From Muribaculaceae bacterium (GTDB lineage Bacteria; Bacteroidota; Bacteroidia; Bacteroidales; Muribaculaceae): a DNA stretch of 42,498 nt. The translations under genes and the position numbers were made by a program. The stretch lies in contig JAEDFO010000017.1 in assembly GCA_016292745.1 (NCBI GenBank), positions 1-42,498 on the forward strand, given 5' to 3'. The notes under the pieces are model-generated. The model searched no databases. It saw only the letters and a program-made list of their open reading frames with translations, and had not been told where the DNA came from. Below, piece by piece: positions 41,375 through 42,498 of this stretch. The stretch's first letter is position 1. The number at the start of each line of letters is the position of its first letter.

Positions 41375-42498
41375 ATGGCTGTAGAAATCCGTGTTATCCA
41401 ACCCACCCCTGCCCAACTGAAACAATTCGTTCACTTCGGCATCGACCTTTACAAAGGCAACGAATACTACGTACCGGCACTCGTGATTGACGAAATCGAC
41501 ACCCTTAACCCGGCCAAGAACCCGGCATTCGACTTTTGCGAAAGCCGTTACTTCATGGCGTTCCGCGACGGCAAGCCCGTGGGCCGCATTGCAGCAATCA
41601 TCAACCGCCAGGTTAACGAGCGCTTTGGCCAGAAAACCGTGCGGTTCGGATTTGTCGACTTCATCGACGACGACGAGGTGGTCGACGCCCTCTTCGACGC
41701 CGTCAAGGACTGGGGCCGACAGAAAGGCCTCGACACAATCGTTGGACCTCTCGGCTTCACCGACATGGACAACGAGGGAATGCTCACCGACGGCTTCGAC
41801 CAGCTCGGCACAATGGCAACCATCTACAACTACCCCTACTACAACACCCAGATGAAGCGAATGGGCTTCGAAGTCGACGCCAGCTGGGTGGAATTCAAGA
41901 TAATGGTGCCCGACGGAATCCCCGACAAGTTCCAGCGAATCTGCGACATCGTCCGCCGAAAATACGGCGTGCGCAACGTGCACTTCAAAAGCAAGAAGGA
42001 GTTGGTGGCAAAGTACGGCCGTGCACTGTTTGAACTCATCAACAAGACCTACGACCAGCTTTACGGCTACTCGCCACTCACCCCGAAGCAAATCGACCAC
42101 TACATTAATATGTATGTGCCCATCGTACGCCTCGAGAACCTCTCGGTAATCGTCGATTCCGACGACCGTTTGGTGGGCCTCGGCCTCGCCATGCCATCGC
42201 TGTCGAAGGCGCTCATCAAAAGCCGCGGCCGTTTGTTCCCCACAGGATGGTATCACCTGCTCAAGGCCCTTAAGGCACAAAACGACATCGTCGACCTGCT
42301 CCTGGTGGCCGTTGAACCCGAATACCAGAGCAAAGGCGTCAACTCGCTGCTATTCACCGACCTTATTCCAAGTTTCATCAAGCAAGGATACAAATGTGCC
42401 GAAACCAACCCCGAGCTCGAAACCAACCAGCGCGTGCAGTCGCAGTGGCAATATTTCGACACCACACTCCACAAGCGCCGCTGCTCCTACAAAGCATC
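41375..42498 (+). CDS. GNAT-like N-acyltransferase family protein (3' end outside window)
   Basis: Open from ATG 41375 to the window edge without a stop (374 codons), so it is partial at the 3' end. The start gives MAVEIRVIQPTPAQLKQFVH. The middle contains YFMAFRDGKPVGRIAAIINR, FGFVDFIDDDEVVDALFDAV and VGPLGFTDMDNEGMLTDGF, typical of a large GNAT-related family of Bacteroidetes annotated only as N-acetyltransferase. The final third, VDLLLVAVEPEYQSKGVNSL, is the acetyl-CoA-binding motif A of the GNAT fold (the V-x-P-x-Y-Q-x-K-G-V pattern). The acceptor is unknown. It follows the acyl-CoA ligase by 16 nt, so it might use the acyl-CoA that enzyme makes; this is inference. Confidence 0.75.
   Translation, partial: MAVEIRVIQPTPAQLKQFVHFGIDLYKGNEYYVPALVIDEIDTLNPAKNPAFDFCESRYFMAFRDGKPVGRIAAIINRQVNERFGQKTVRFGFVDFIDDDEVVDALFDAVKDWGRQKGLDTIVGPLGFTDMDNEGMLTDGFDQLGTMATIYNYPYYNTQMKRMGFEVDASWVEFKIMVPDGIPDKFQRICDIVRRKYGVRNVHFKSKKELVAKYGRALFELINKTYDQLYGYSPLTPKQIDHYINMYVPIVRLENLSVIVDSDDRLVGLGLAMPSLSKALIKSRGRLFPTGWYHLLKALKAQNDIVDLLLVAVEPEYQSKGVNSLLFTDLIPSFIKQGYKCAETNPELETNQRVQSQWQYFDTTLHKRRCSYKA

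Overview
The window looks like a chromosomal stretch of a Bacteroidales bacterium, most likely Muribaculaceae (S24-7) or a close relative. The order is well supported. Promoter boxes are repeatedly of the Bacteroidetes form TAnnTTTG, with a TTTG-like -33 box about 20 nt upstream. Ribosome binding sites are weak. Secreted proteins end in type IX (Por) sorting-like tails. The gene families are typical of gut Bacteroidales: PutA-type P5C dehydrogenase, GH3, DUF2723, GH106 and SufBCDS with SigA-type promoters. The family-level call is inference. Nothing suggests a plasmid, and most of the window is ordinary core chromosome.

Layout. 1-615: 3' end of a proline catabolic dehydrogenase. 616-1114: a strong hairpin repeat and the C-terminal stub of a secreted protein. 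1113-1936 (-): a two-gene holin/M15 peptidase cassette with no other phage genes. 2103-6231 (+): GH3 enzyme, secreted alkaline phosphatase, and an unusual secreted protein with DnaJ-like zinc knuckles. 6447-7418 (-): Gfo/Idh/MocA oxidoreductase. 7560-11528 (+): GH106-like rhamnosidase and PrsW protease. 11625-12917: tyrS. 12998-13071: tRNA-Gln. 13345-17654 (+): yceD-rpmF-fabH-era-der, linking ribosome, lipid and assembly GTPase functions. 17939-21403 (+): a large DUF2723 membrane protein. 21707-23851 (-): metK and an acyltransferase behind a structured leader. 24313-24618 (-): TSCPD protein. 24805-25317 (+): CvpA. 25378-31102 (+): sufBCDS followed by a ZnuB-type permease. 31174-33794 (+): rpoN, a PAP2-like membrane protein and purE. 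33795-34232: AT-rich, gene-poor DNA with a decayed reading frame. 34233-38730 (-): a secreted M6 metalloprotease and a secreted fibronectin-type protein. 39102-42498 (+): XRE-cupin regulator, acyl-CoA ligase and a GNAT-like protein cut by the window edge.

The most interesting signals are non-coding. A 16-bp motif, GTGGCGGTTTTCGCAA, recurs at a near-fixed distance of 21-22 nt (25 nt in one copy) upstream of -7 boxes in front of unrelated genes: holin, alkaline phosphatase, and weakly cvpA. It also occurs in both arms of a 174-bp inverted repeat at 21487-21660, whose two promoters point outward into short hairpin-terminated stretches. This could be an undescribed regulon or a small mobile promoter-carrying repeat. 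Other leads are the terminator-like hairpin against the metK start, the zinc-knuckle secreted protein, and the orphan permease attached to the suf operon. All functional calls rest on reading motifs by eye; no database search was run.
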